A DNA stretch of 64,000 nt, from the NCBI GenBank assembly GCA_963748105.1, contig CAVVHP010000011.1, forward strand, positions 248,001 through 312,000. Direction: 5' to 3'. The notes beneath the pieces were generated by a model. The model saw nothing but the letters and a program-made list of their open reading frames with translations, was not told the DNA's origin and did not search any database. Positions 45,870 through 56,395 of this stretch are shown here, piece after piece. Made by a program: the position numbers and the translations under genes. This stretch comes from JAKAGZ01 sp963748105 (lineage in GTDB: Bacteria > Bacteroidota > Ignavibacteria > Ignavibacteriales > Ignavibacteriaceae). The first letter of the stretch is position 1. The number at the start of each line of letters is the position of its first letter.

Positions 45870-48800
45870 TTACTTTCCTTTCTTCTTGCTGAAGTCAGGA
45901 TAAGGAGGCGGCGGAGGAATTTCCGGTGTATGTTTCTTCAATTCCTGCTTGATTACTTCAATCGCTTTGTTAAGCTGATCATCAATACCCTCGTATTCTC
46001 TAGCGGGATCGTTGTAAACTTCTATATCCGGATCAACGCCGTGCCCTTCCATAATCCATTTTTTCCCTTCGAGATCGTAACGCGAGAATTCAGGTTTCGT
46101 TAAATAACCGCCGTCCATTAATGGAAGCGATCCGCGGATACCCACAACACCGCCCCAGGTTCTCATTCCTATTACAGGTCCGATTTTATCGTGTTTGAAC
46201 CTGTAGGTGAAAATATCACCGTCAGATGCTGAGAACTGATCTGCCAGGCAGACCTTCGGCCCTACCTGCATTCCGCCCGGATCATAGCTCGGTGCAGTAT
46301 TTCCTGGCGATGTCAATCATAACTGCTTCTCTGCGGAGTCTTTCGATTATCATCGGCGAAACATTTCCGCCGCCGTTTCCGCGAACATCTATAATTAATG
46401 CTTTCTTTAAAAGCTGCGGATAAAAATGTTTCACAAATTCATTCAATCCTTCAACACCCATATCCGGAATGTGAATGTAACCGACTTCTCCGTTTGTTGC
46501 TTTGTTTACTTTTTCGATGTTGTTTTCAACCATATTGTAGTAATCGAGTTTGTGCTCGTCAGCAATCGGAACTACAACTGACACGTGACTTCCTTCCATT
46601 GAGGGCTTTGAGTTAAGTGTTAGTTTAACCTGTTTGTCTGCTTTGTCAACCAGTGAAGTATAAATGTCATTCATATCTTTTGTTGATTGTCCGTCAACTG
46701 CAAGAATGTAATCACCGACTTTCGCATTTACACCAACTTCGGTTAAAGGTGAACGGACTTCTTTATCCCAGTTTTCACCTTTAAGTATTTTCGTGATTTT
46801 AAAATAGCCTGATTTATCTTTCTCGAGTCTCGCGCCGAGCAGTCCAAGATTTATTCTTTCGGGTTTCTTGTAATCTCCTCCGCCTACATAAAGATGGCCG
46901 GAGTTAATTTCTCCGATCATTTCACCAATTATATAAGTAAGATCCTGCCTGCAGTTAACGTACGGAACCAGTGGTGCATATTTTTCTTTAATTGATTCCC
47001 AGTTTACACCGTGCATATCCGGAGCGAAATAAAAATCACGCATCTGTCGCCAGCACTCATTAAATATTTCTGTCCATTCTGCGTGGCGATCCAGTTTAAC
47101 TTTCATATCAGAAAGATCGAGTTTTTCTTTCATATCTACTTTTTGAAGCGGTAGATCGAGAATTGCGTAATCACCGTGGTGGCTAACCAGTATTTTTTTG
47201 TGGTCTGTCGAAATTTCAAAACCGTTGATTTCGCCCAGGGCGGTTTCCTTTTTGTTTTTCAGGTCGTATACCTTTAATGTAGTTGCCCTGTCCGAACTGT
47301 TTCTTTCTAAGTAATAAAGTTTATCGCCCACTGAAACCAGGTTCCAGTAATTTGCTGCTTTAACCGGTATTTCAATCACTCTTTCGCTGATTCCATCAGG
47401 ATCAACTTTTAAGACAACTTTATCTGAAGCCTCCTCCTTTTCTTTGGCGTTTTCCTTTTTTTCTTCCTTAATTTTTACTTCATCGCTCTTCGGTTCAAAA
47501 GGTGAGGGGGTGTCTTTTGAAAGAGTTACGAAATAAATTTTAGACATATCCCGGTAAATTGTATTGAATTCGGTTTGACCGTACGAAGGATTGGAATGTT
47601 CTGTCGGAAACAAAATAAATATATTTCCCGTCGCTGCTGAAGGCCGGGCTGTATGAAGAAAACCACCCTGTAGTTACTTTAAATGATTTTTCCTGGTCTA
47701 ATGAATAAAGATAAACTGTGGTCTGCACATCAACTTCATTTTCTGCATATGCAATCCACTTACTGTCGGGTGACCAGACATAATCGGAATATTCCCACGC
47801 TTTTGCATGTGCAACTTCAGTTATTTTTTTTGTGTCAACATCTACATAACGCAGGCGGAGTTTTTTATCTGCCCACATAATCTTTTTGCTGTCCGGTGAC
47901 CAGTAAAGAGTATATTTATACGTTTCACCATTTGATGTTAATTGTTTTGCTTCACTGGAACCATCTTGAGCGACAATATAAATTTCATCCTCTCCTGATT
48001 TGTCCGAAATATAGGCGATCCATTTACCGTCAGGCGACCATTTGGGATTACGATCGTGTACACCGGGTGTGTTAGTTAAATTTCTTGTAGGGCCGTTCTT
48101 AGCAGGAACTGTAAAAATATCTCCCCGGGCATTGAACAGTGCCCGGTTCCCATCGGGAGAAATTTCATATGAATCGATGTTTTTACTTACAGAAATCAGT
48201 CCGCCTCTGCCGCTGTCAAAATCCTCGTTGATGCTGATCGGGACTTTTTCCGCTTTTTCTGTGGCGAGATCAAATTTGTAAATGTATCCACCGTTTTCAT
48301 AGACTATCGCGTTGTCACCAATTGAAGGAAATTTTATATCATAATTGTCGTAAGTTGTTAATTGCTTTGTAGCTTTTGTTGCAGTGTTATAAACGAAAAG
48401 ATTCATAGTGCCGGTACGATCAGAAACAAAATAGATTTTATTTCCGTGCCACATCGGTATTATATCCTGTGCAGGATTGTTTGTAATATTTTCAGTTTTC
48501 TTTGTAGTAAAATCATAAACCCAGATATCATCAGCCATTCCGCCCCGGTATCTTTTCCATGTTCTGAATTCTCTAAAGACCTGGTTGTATGCCAGCTTAC
48601 TGCCATCGAGTGAATATGAACAAAAACCTCCTCGTGAAAAAGGAAGTTGATGAATCATTCCGCCTTCTTTTCTTACTAGGTATAGTTGGCCGTTGAATGA
48701 ATTCCATTCTCTTTCCCGTGAACGGAAGACAATTTCGTCGTTATTTTTCCATCCGAATACAATGTTATTCGGCCCCATTCTGTCAGAGATATCATCGCGC

Positions 48801-49123
48801 CCGAGTGTAGAAGTGTAAGTTACTCTTTTCGGAACGCCACCTTCGGCGGGCATTAAATAAACTTCTGTATTTCCATCGTATTGTCCTGTAAAAGCAATGT
48901 TTTTACCATCTGGAGAAAATCTTGCAAACATTTCAAAGCCAACATCATTCGTTAATTTTCTGGCGATGCCTCCATTTGCTGAAACGGAATAGAGATCGCC
49001 TGCATAAGTGAATACAATTTGATTACCGTGAATTGCCGGGAATCTTAATAATCTTGTTCCATCTCCGGCAAAAGCGTAGATAGAAAAGAGCACAAGGATC
49101 AACGGAAGTAATAATTTCTTCAT
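45870..49123 (-). CDS. Tricorn-like S41 protease, frame-broken
   Basis: Three frames (47610-49123, 46300-47600, 45870-46300) join into one protein of about 1080 residues by removing a C from a CC pair near 47605 and an A from AAA near 46298. Order: signal peptide (ending AFA), six- and seven-bladed TolB/WD40-like propellers with WSPDGKWIAY-type blades, a charged linker (KEEKKENAKEKEE), the tricorn core domain, PDZ domain (DYILAVDGQSTKD), and the S41 peptidase domain with the nucleophile in FSASDGDIF. Exported oligopeptide-degrading protease, as in tricorn and bacterial homologues. The GMRTWGGVVG segment is typical. Confidence 0.92.
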
Positions 49124-49235
49124 AAGAACTCCATATAGTTTTAATCATTATTTTAAGTGTGCGCGTAAAAGATAAATTTAACTTTTATATATCTGTTGAA
49201 ATATTCAAGTGATTTGTGATGGCAAGAAAATAAAA

Positions 49236-49259
49236 AAGCCGTGTATAAAAACACGGCTT
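49236..49259 (-). terminator. Rho-independent terminator of the TerB-like gene
   Basis: AAGCCGTGT / ACACGGCTT with a 6-base loop; on the minus strand it is followed by a T6 run. Begins 7 bases after the stop of the gene at 49266. Confidence 0.85.
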
Positions 49260-49265
49260 AATAGT

Positions 49266-49679
49266 TTAGATTATAGAATAGAGAGCAAAATCTGAATTAA
49301 GAAATAGATGCTTGGAAGATTTATAGTGTTCTGTCTTTTCCTTGAACCAGTTGTCTTCAATATCATTAGCACCAGCAATTTTTTTGAGCCAGTTCATTTC
49401 CGATTCAGGTGCAGGGCCGTCAGAATAAGCAAGCCTGAGTCCATCACATATAAATGATTCTGCAATTTTCTTTTTTGAAAATGTTATCGGGTCGTCTAAA
49501 ATATATTTATTAGCTATCAGGCTTTTTAACGTGTCTTCGTAAAAATCAGTTGCAAAACCCAGTTTTATAGCAATATTTCTTATTATTTTTTTTTCCGGTT
49601 CGGTTAATTTGTTATCTTTTTTTGCAATTACAAGTAGCCCTTTTAAATAATTACTTTTATCAAGAAGAGAAATTTCCAT
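49266..49679 (-). CDS. TerB-like protein
   Basis: 137 residues, all-helical. MEISLLDKSNYLKGLLVIAKKDNKLTEPEKKIIRNIAIKLGF is the TerB-type helical pattern with acidic residues positioned to bind metal; GLRLAYSDGPAPESEMNWLKKIA repeats it. Function of stand-alone TerB-like proteins is unknown; no other tellurite-resistance gene is nearby. Confidence 0.65.
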   Translation of the reverse strand: MEISLLDKSNYLKGLLVIAKKDNKLTEPEKKIIRNIAIKLGFATDFYEDTLKSLIANKYILDDPITFSKKKIAESFICDGLRLAYSDGPAPESEMNWLKKIAGANDIEDNWFKEKTEHYKSSKHLFLNSDFALYSII

Positions 49680-49818
49680 ATCTTACCCTGTTTTATTTTT
49701 GTAGTGTGAATTTATCAAAATTATATGGTTGTTGAAACCCAAATGCTTTAATTTATGCCCAGGGCTTCGTTTATAAATTGTATACGAATAAAATAAATTA
49801 CTTTATAGGTAAAAACGA

Positions 49819-51591
49819 ATGAAAGCTTCATTTTTTTGTGTAATGTTGATTTTTGCAACAATTATGTCTTCTACCATTTATAGCCAGGCTAAAGTTCCTG
49901 AAAAATGGATAACTCATTTTGAAAAAACAGGTTATATGGAAACAGAGGGCTATAATGAAACCATGGAATATTTCAAAAGATTGGCGAATGTATCACCGTA
50001 TGCAAAATTGTTTTCATTTGGTGTTTCACCGCAGGGCAGAAATTTATATTGTCTGGTAGTTTCAAAAGATAAAGCTTTTAATCCGGTTGCAGCAAAAAAA
50101 ACAGGGAATCCTGTAATACTAATAGAAAACGGGATTCATTCAGGAGAAATTGAGGGAAAGGACGCTTCGATGCTTCTGCTTAGGGAAATTCTGATTACAA
50201 AAGAAAAAGAGAATCTAATTGATAATACAATTTTATTGGTCGTACCTATTTTTTCTGTTGATGCACATGAAAGGTTTAGTCCTTTTAACAGGATAAATCA
50301 AAATGGGCCGAAAAATATGGGATGGAGAACTACTGCACAGAATTTAAATCTTAATCGTGACTGGACAAAAGCGGATGCGCCTGAAATGAAAGCTATGTTA
50401 AAATTATTTTCAAACTGGCTGCCGGATTTTTTTGTTGATACTCACACAACAGACGGAGCAGATTATCAGTATACAATTACATATTCAATGGAGCATTATC
50501 AAAATGTTTATTCAGGCACACGCAAATGGATTACAGATAAATTAATGCCTTATCTGAATAAAAGAGTAAATGAAAATGGCTTTCTGATAGCTCCTTACCT
50601 GGAATTTAAAGACAGGAAAATTGAAAACGGAATTGTCGGTGCATCTTTCAGTCCAAGATTTTCACACACTTATGCTGCAGCACAAAATCGCCCCGGGCTT
50701 TTAATTGAAACTCATATGATGAAGCCATATAAAGACAGAGTCTTTTCTACAAAATCATTGCTTAATGCGGTTATAATTTTTACAAATGAGAATGGGAAAG
50801 AAATAATTGATTTAAATAAAGCTGCAGATAAAAACGCGATTGAAAAATATTCTGTTGACAGAAAATATCTGCCACTTTCTTTGAGAGTGACGGATAAAAG
50901 TAAACCATTCCATTTTATGGGTATAAAAGCTGAGCAGGACTCAAGCTGGGTATCGGGTGTAACATGGACAAGGTACACGGGAGAGAAATATGAAACGGAT
51001 ATTCCTTATTTCGATGAAATGAAGGTGACGGATTCCGTCCGGGCTCCGAAGGAATATTTAATTCCCAAAGAATGGGGGCAATGGGAAAATTTGATAGACA
51101 GAATAAAATTACATGGAATAAAGGTTGAACAATTAAAAGCACCCAAAACTTTTAATGTCACTGAATACAAATTCAATAATGTAAAATTTGCAAATTATTC
51201 ATATGAAGGCAGACAAAGAGTTAAAGCAGATTATAATCTGGTTTATAAAACTGTAACTGTTCCCGAAGGAACATATGTCATCAAAACAAACCAGAGGACA
51301 ATTAGACTAATTGTAAATCTTCTTGAGCCCAAAGCATCGGATTCGTTTTTGCAATGGGGATTTTTTAATTCCATCTTTGAACGAAAAGAATATTTTGAAA
51401 GTTATGTAATGGAAAAAATCGCCCGGCAAATGATGGAGAGGGACCCGGAATTAAAAAAGGAATTTGAAAAAAAATTAGCAGAAGATGAAAATTTCAGGAA
51501 AAACCCGAGGGAACGGCTGAACTTCTTTTACTCACGATCTCCTTATATGGATGAACATTTGAACGTTTATCCGGTATTAAGAGTGGAATAA
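49819..51591 (+). CDS. Secreted M14-family zinc carboxypeptidase
   Basis: 590 residues with a signal peptide (MKASFFCVMLIFATIMSSTIYSQ). Zinc ligands HSGE in ENGIHSGEIEGKD and a later His in VDTHTTDGAD; LNLNRDWTKADAPE is the substrate-binding Asn-Arg segment; the catalytic Glu is expected in LLIETHMMKP. After about residue 330 follows a 250-residue C-terminal region with two beta-rich parts. Exoprotease of the periplasm or outside; one of several exported peptidases in this window. Confidence 0.88.
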   Translation: MKASFFCVMLIFATIMSSTIYSQAKVPEKWITHFEKTGYMETEGYNETMEYFKRLANVSPYAKLFSFGVSPQGRNLYCLVVSKDKAFNPVAAKKTGNPVILIENGIHSGEIEGKDASMLLLREILITKEKENLIDNTILLVVPIFSVDAHERFSPFNRINQNGPKNMGWRTTAQNLNLNRDWTKADAPEMKAMLKLFSNWLPDFFVDTHTTDGADYQYTITYSMEHYQNVYSGTRKWITDKLMPYLNKRVNENGFLIAPYLEFKDRKIENGIVGASFSPRFSHTYAAAQNRPGLLIETHMMKPYKDRVFSTKSLLNAVIIFTNENGKEIIDLNKAADKNAIEKYSVDRKYLPLSLRVTDKSKPFHFMGIKAEQDSSWVSGVTWTRYTGEKYETDIPYFDEMKVTDSVRAPKEYLIPKEWGQWENLIDRIKLHGIKVEQLKAPKTFNVTEYKFNNVKFANYSYEGRQRVKADYNLVYKTVTVPEGTYVIKTNQRTIRLIVNLLEPKASDSFLQWGFFNSIFERKEYFESYVMEKIARQMMERDPELKKEFEKKLAEDENFRKNPRERLNFFYSRSPYMDEHLNVYPVLRVE

Positions 51592-51596
51592 TAAGC

Positions 51597-52180
51597 TTAA
51601 GTCTTAAATGAAAAGAAATGAACAATATTGAAAAAGAGTAATATAGTTATTGCTGCTGGAATAACTATTGTCTGTATAATTGATAATTCTTTTATGGAGC
51701 TATCCGCGATATCATTTTTATTAATCATGCCTTCAAACAAGTTTCCGGCTCCTGAAATAGTTCCTTTACAATATAACCCGGTTCCATAACCTGGTTTTAT
51801 TCTTAATAGTTTAGCTGACTCAAAAATATAAGCCCGGTTGTTGGTTAAATTCAGTCTTGTCAATTTTATATTATCCTGTGTATAGGTTGAGTCTGAAATT
51901 ACTTCTGTGCTATGTAAAATTATTGCGCCTTTTTTAAAAGTCCCCCTGGACTCAACCGGAATGCCGAAGTAAAAATCTGATGGTTGGGAAATAATTATAT
52001 GCTGGTATGATTCTGACGAGATAGTTTGTCCGTTTTGTAGTTTGAATCTTTAAATCTCTGGAAATCAGACTATCATCTGTCAGGATATTTTCTTCGTTGA
52101 TGGATGAATAAGAATAGCAGGCTTGAAAAAAAAGAGAAAAAACAAGTACAGGATACAAATCCGTGTTTTATTAAACGCAT
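51597..52180 (-). CDS. Hypothetical lipoprotein with C-terminal helix, frame-broken
   Basis: Start at 52180 (ATG CGT after GGGGAAA). The first residues MRLIKH lead, after removal of one G, into a lipoprotein signal PVLVFSLFFQACYSYSS; a second shift near 52050 continues as FKLQNGQTISSESYQHIIISQPSDFYFGIPVES, RGTFKKGAIILHSTEVISDS and so on to the stop at 51597. The C-terminal segment IIQTIVIPAAITILLFF is hydrophobic. About 190 residues; no family recognised. Convergent with the M14 gene, 5 bases apart. Confidence 0.55.
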
Positions 52181-52301
52181 TTTCCCCGTTTATTTTTATA
52201 ATTGATATCAGAAATTAGAAATTACCGGGGGGGGTATGCAAGAGAAAAATTATTTTAATTTATTGGCCTGACCCGACCGGAAATATTCCGGGTATTTTTT
52301 C

Positions 52302-52990
52302 TTAACTATGCTGCAGATCAATTCGGCCGACTTCTTCATAGCTCATTTCACTTGTGTTAATGACAAGATGATATAAGAGCGGATCTTCAATATTTTTATG
52401 GAAATAATGCTAGAAATATATTCTTTCCTGTTTTCATCTTCTTTTTTGATGAAATCTAAGGCCTGTTTCCTATCGAAGTTATAAAAATCCTGGACATGTT
52501 TTGTTTTGTCAGCCGGTGATCCAACAAGTCTGACCCGAAGGCAGTTATCCATTTTTGCAGTCACAATATTTCCACCGCGTTCAACAATTATGCTATGCCC
52601 TATGTGCGCAAGTTGAAGGATAGTTTCGGTAGTTTTATGGAATAACGTCCAGGTGCCGGGCTGTCCGCTTATAAGTTCGTTCATTATGGATTGAACGGCA
52701 GAGTATTTTCTTTCTTCCATTATTTCGCTCAGCCGGAACGGGAGGTGATGATCCTGTAAAACTTTCTCAATCAGGTTCTGATCAAAAATTGTCCAGGGAT
52801 GGTTATTACCTCCATTAGATTTTGAAAAATTATCCACGATAAGCTGACTTATTTTTTCAGCCCCTGCACCCGTCTCTCTCGATATAGTTATACATGGACC
52901 GGTAACGGTATCTACATCTTTTATTTTAGTTTCTGAAGAATGCGAATCGATATAATGTTTCGCTTTTTCAAAGGCACCTTTTACTAACAT
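52302..52990 (-). CDS. Cytidylate kinase-like protein, frame-broken near C-terminus
   Basis: N-terminal CITISRETGAGAEKISQLIVDNF gives the kinase P-loop-like start, WTIFDQNLIEKVL and SIIVERGGNIVTAKM the core of the cytidylate-kinase-like family. The open frame ends at 52343, but after one indel near 52412 the sequence continues as YFHKNIEDPLLYHLVINTSEMSYEEVGRIDLQ, the expected end, stopping at 52302. Family members phosphorylate nucleotides or are of unknown role; this group commonly stands alone. Confidence 0.78.
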
Positions 52991-53259
52991 TTGTTTTCTC
53001 CGGGGATTGTAGCTATAAAACTATTTTTTCTACTTTAAAGTTCCAGCAACAATTAATGTAATATTTTTATCAATAAATTTCGAGGTACATGCAAATAAAA
53101 AAAATATTTCATTTATATAATATTTGAGACCTCCGTAACTATAAAATCACAAATCATCGATTCAAATATTTCAAAACTCTCTTGAAATTATTGTAAATTG
53201 TATATATAAAAGTTTATATACTTTATAATTTATGTTCGAAAATCAGGGAGAAAGTAGTT

Positions 53260-54656
53260 ATGGATTACAGAATTGAAACAGACAGTATGGGCGAAATAAA
53301 AGTCCCTACTGATAAATATTACGGTGCGCAAACAGCAAGATCATTAATGAATTTTAAAATTGGCGGAGACAGATTTCCAAGAGAATTAATCAGGGCGCTG
53401 GGCATTCTGAAAAAAGCCGCGGCACTTACAAATAAAGAACTGGGAATTTTACCGGCTGAAAAAGCTGACCTTATAGTGAAGGCTGCAGATGAAGTAATTG
53501 AAGGAAAACTTGACGAACATTTCCCGCTGGTTGTGTGGCAGACCGGCAGCGGTACACAGACTAATATGAATACGAACGAAGTAATTTCAAACCGTGCAAT
53601 TGAACTTGCAGGCGGTGAAAAGGGAAGTAAAAAACCGGTTCACCCGAATGATGATGTAAACAAGGCGCAGTCATCTAACGATACTTTCCCGACCGCCATG
53701 CACATTGCCGCAGTTGAAGAAATTCACAGAAGACTGATCCCGATGGTTACTAAACTACGTGATGCCCTGGATGTGAAAGCAAAGGAATTTAAGGATATAA
53801 TTAAGATCGGCAGAACACATTTAATGGATGCAACCCCGCTTACACTCGGGCAGGAATTTTCCGGATATGTTCAGCAGCTTACTAACGGACTGGAAAGAAT
53901 TAATGCTGCAATGCCGAGAATGTATGAACTGGCATTAGGCGGAACAGCTGTCGGAACAGGTTTGAATACTCATCCGGAATTTGCGGTTAAAGCTGCGGCA
54001 TCAGATTTCAAAAATTACAGGTAAATCATTTAAATCAGCAAGAAATAAATTTGAAGCACTTGCTGCTCACGATGCGATGGTTGAATTCAGCGGAGTTTTA
54101 AAAACTCTTGCTGCCTCACTTGATGAAAATTGCAAACGATGTCCGCTGGCTTGGTTCGGGTCCGCGCTGCGGAATAGGTGAAATTGCACTTCCTGAAAAT
54201 GAACCGGGAAGCTCTATTATGCCCGGTAAAGTAAACCCGACACAATCTGAAGCAATGACCATGGTTTGCGTCGCAGGTATTTCGGAAATGACGCTGACCG
54301 TAAATTTTGCCGGCGCAAGCGGAAATTTTGAACTGAATGTTTTTAAACCTGTGATAATTTTTAACGTTTTGCAGTCAATCAGGTTAATTTCTGATGCCTG
54401 TGAAAGTTTTACGGATAATTGTGTTGTTGGTATTGAGGCAAACGAAACCAACATTAAAAAAAATCTTAATAATTCATTGATGCTGGTTACAGCTCTGAAT
54501 CCGCACATAGGTTATGATAACGCAGCTAAGGTTGCGAAGAAAGCTCACAAGGAGCACACAACATTGAAGGAAGCCGCAATTGCACTTAATCTTTTAACTG
54601 CTGAAAAATTCGATGAAGTTGTTCGTCCTGAAAATATGATTGGGCCAAAAAAATAA
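53260..54656 (+). CDS. fumC: Class II fumarate hydratase, frame-broken
   Basis: Interconverts fumarate and malate in the TCA cycle. Frame 1 (53260-54024) shows TGSGTQTNMNTNEVISNRA, HPNDDVNKAQSSNDTFPTAMH and GRTHLMDATPLTLGQEF. One A added to the A5 run near 54010 continues as KITGKSFKSARNKFEALAAHDAMVEFSG, and a second shift near 54120 gives MKIANDVRWLGSGPRCGIGEI and the signature GSSIMPGKVNPTQ. All catalytic regions are present, so the two breaks in this central-metabolism gene are probably sequencing indels. Reconstructed length about 465 residues, normal for FumC. Confidence 0.92.
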
Positions 54657-54673
54657 ACTGCATAACTTAAAAA

Positions 54674-54716
54674 GCCCGGACAGAATACTATTATTATTTA
54701 TGTCCGGGCCTTTATC
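54674..54716. terminator. Bidirectional terminator between fumC and the lipoprotein gene
   Basis: GCCCGGACA / TGTCCGGGC with an 18-base AT-rich loop and flanking A and T runs; lies between two convergent genes. Confidence 0.8.
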
Positions 54717-54774
54717 TCAAGAGATAGTGCCGCAAACACTATTCCTGTTTTATTTTAGTAGCAAATCCTCCGAC

Positions 54775-55830
54775 TTATTTTAATTTCCCACTTAAAACAA
54801 AATTAACTTTGTTAACATAATCGGCCACACAAAAGAAAACCTCATTTTCAAATATTGCTGGGATATTGTTAATGCTTGTAAAATTGTTATCAAAGGTATG
54901 CATATATACTAGGTCAGTGCCGTCGAAATGAGCTATGCCATTAAACATTCTTACAAATACATCTTTTTCGTTTCTGCCGTAAACCTGGTATCCAAAATTC
55001 GGATTATTAAAGGAAAATATTTTCACAAATTTTTTAATTCCAAGGAATCCTGCCTCGTACCTGTACACATCATGTCCAATTACAAAATATACCTTATCGC
55101 CAATCAAATTGAGATTTGCAGTATAAATTTTATCATTGGCTTCCGAGAATATTCTCGTAAGTTTATTCCCAGTAAATTGATAAAACTCTGTTGTATCACT
55201 AACGCTATATCCTAATTTTATTGCTTGTATGTAGATGTTCTCATTTTCCTTTCTAATTCGCTGAAACTGTGAATAAAATCCCGCTTTGAATAATTCCTGC
55301 CACTTTTTGCCGTCATAATGTAAAATGAATCCTCGCTGGGTGTTTTGCGAATCATAGAATATTCCCCCTACAGCATAAACATTATTTGGAGCGGTACCCC
55401 AAATGTTAGAAATATATACAGAGTAAGCATTTGTTGGAGAATAGACAAAACTTTGTTTCCATGCTGCGCCATCAAAATGCCATATTTCCCCTTCATCACC
55501 AGCCATCCAAACGTTATTTTTACTGAACCCAAACAAAGTCCTGCCCTTACAAATAACTGTCCACCTATCCCATTTTGACCCATCATAGTGGAATAACCTG
55601 CTATCATAACTTCCTCCAGGTCCAACAGTCCAAACATCAGAAGGTGAAGAACCCCATATGCTCTGTAGGTCATTCATAGGTGAATTCAGTGTATCAACAG
55701 TCCAGGTATAATCTCTTCTGCCCGGAGTATCCCCGCCCGGACCAGTCGGGCTTGAACAGGAGAAAAATGAGCTGCTTGTAAGTAAAAAGGCTGCAAAAAT
55801 TAAAAAGTTAAATATTGTCTTCAATTTCAT
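54775..55830 (-). CDS. Lipoprotein with glucosyltransferase/propeller-like repeats (copy A)
   Basis: 351 residues. Signal and lipobox: LLTSSSFFSCSSPTGPGGDTPG. The body contains SIWGSSPSDVWTVGPGG, NNVWMAGDEGEIWHFDGAAWKQ, NIWGTAPNNVYAVG and RGFILHYDGKKWQEL, repeats of the kind W(G)xxPxDVWxVGxxGxxxHYDGxxW, probably blades of a beta-propeller exposed on the outer membrane. It is about 70% like the copy at 58336, and the first 41 codons plus the upstream region are identical in DNA. Function unknown. Confidence 0.75.
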   Translation of the reverse strand: MKLKTIFNFLIFAAFLLTSSSFFSCSSPTGPGGDTPGRRDYTWTVDTLNSPMNDLQSIWGSSPSDVWTVGPGGSYDSRLFHYDGSKWDRWTVICKGRTLFGFSKNNVWMAGDEGEIWHFDGAAWKQSFVYSPTNAYSVYISNIWGTAPNNVYAVGGIFYDSQNTQRGFILHYDGKKWQELFKAGFYSQFQRIRKENENIYIQAIKLGYSVSDTTEFYQFTGNKLTRIFSEANDKIYTANLNLIGDKVYFVIGHDVYRYEAGFLGIKKFVKIFSFNNPNFGYQVYGRNEKDVFVRMFNGIAHFDGTDLVYMHTFDNNFTSINNIPAIFENEVFFCVADYVNKVNFVLSGKLK

Positions 55831-56113
55831 AAGGTTTTCGATTGATAAAGATTGGAATTTTTAAGAATGAATTGCAAAACGGACTTTAATAAAGGAGTTG
55901 TGCCTAATCTGCTTATTATGTAACGGGGGGGGGTAGTTCATTTTATTTAATTCTTTATTTATCTTGTTTTAGGAATTAAGAATATCACTTATAAAGTGAG
56001 ATTAATTGTGTTAACAAAAATATGTTATAATCACGCAACTGTCAACCACCATTTATTTAAAGGTATGGTTCATTGAGTTAACGGTAAAATCACAAAATAA
56101 GAAGTGCGATTTT
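55708..56113. repeat. Duplicated segment, copy A
   Basis: 406 bases covering the first about 41 codons of the lipoprotein gene and 283 bases of upstream DNA, identical to 59275-59681 except that the poly-G tract at 55925 has 9 G instead of 10. The upstream part holds no gene and probably contains the promoter; includes the 20-mer TTGAGTTAACGGTAAAATCA. The rest of the gap up to 56395 (56114-56395) shows only a weaker continuation and a GGGCCGAAAAAATAAA stretch resembling the fumC 3' end. Confidence 0.92.
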
Positions 56114-56395
56114 AGCCCAAAATGGAACGTCTTGTTCTTGTAGTAATTTTTGAGGAATTTGCAATTGGAATTGATAACAACCTGATGAAATTAAAAACTG
56201 AAAATATGACGGGGCCGAAAAAATAAAATTGCCCGGTGCCCCGGCGGTTATTTTGCTGAAGGGGAGGCAAAGTTATTGCATTACAAATATACTTAGTATT
56301 ATCAGACCCGGACAGCAAGATATCAGTGTTTCGGTCCGGGTCTGTTTAAAAACTTAACAGAAAATTTCGCTTATTTACTTTTACAAGATTTATCA

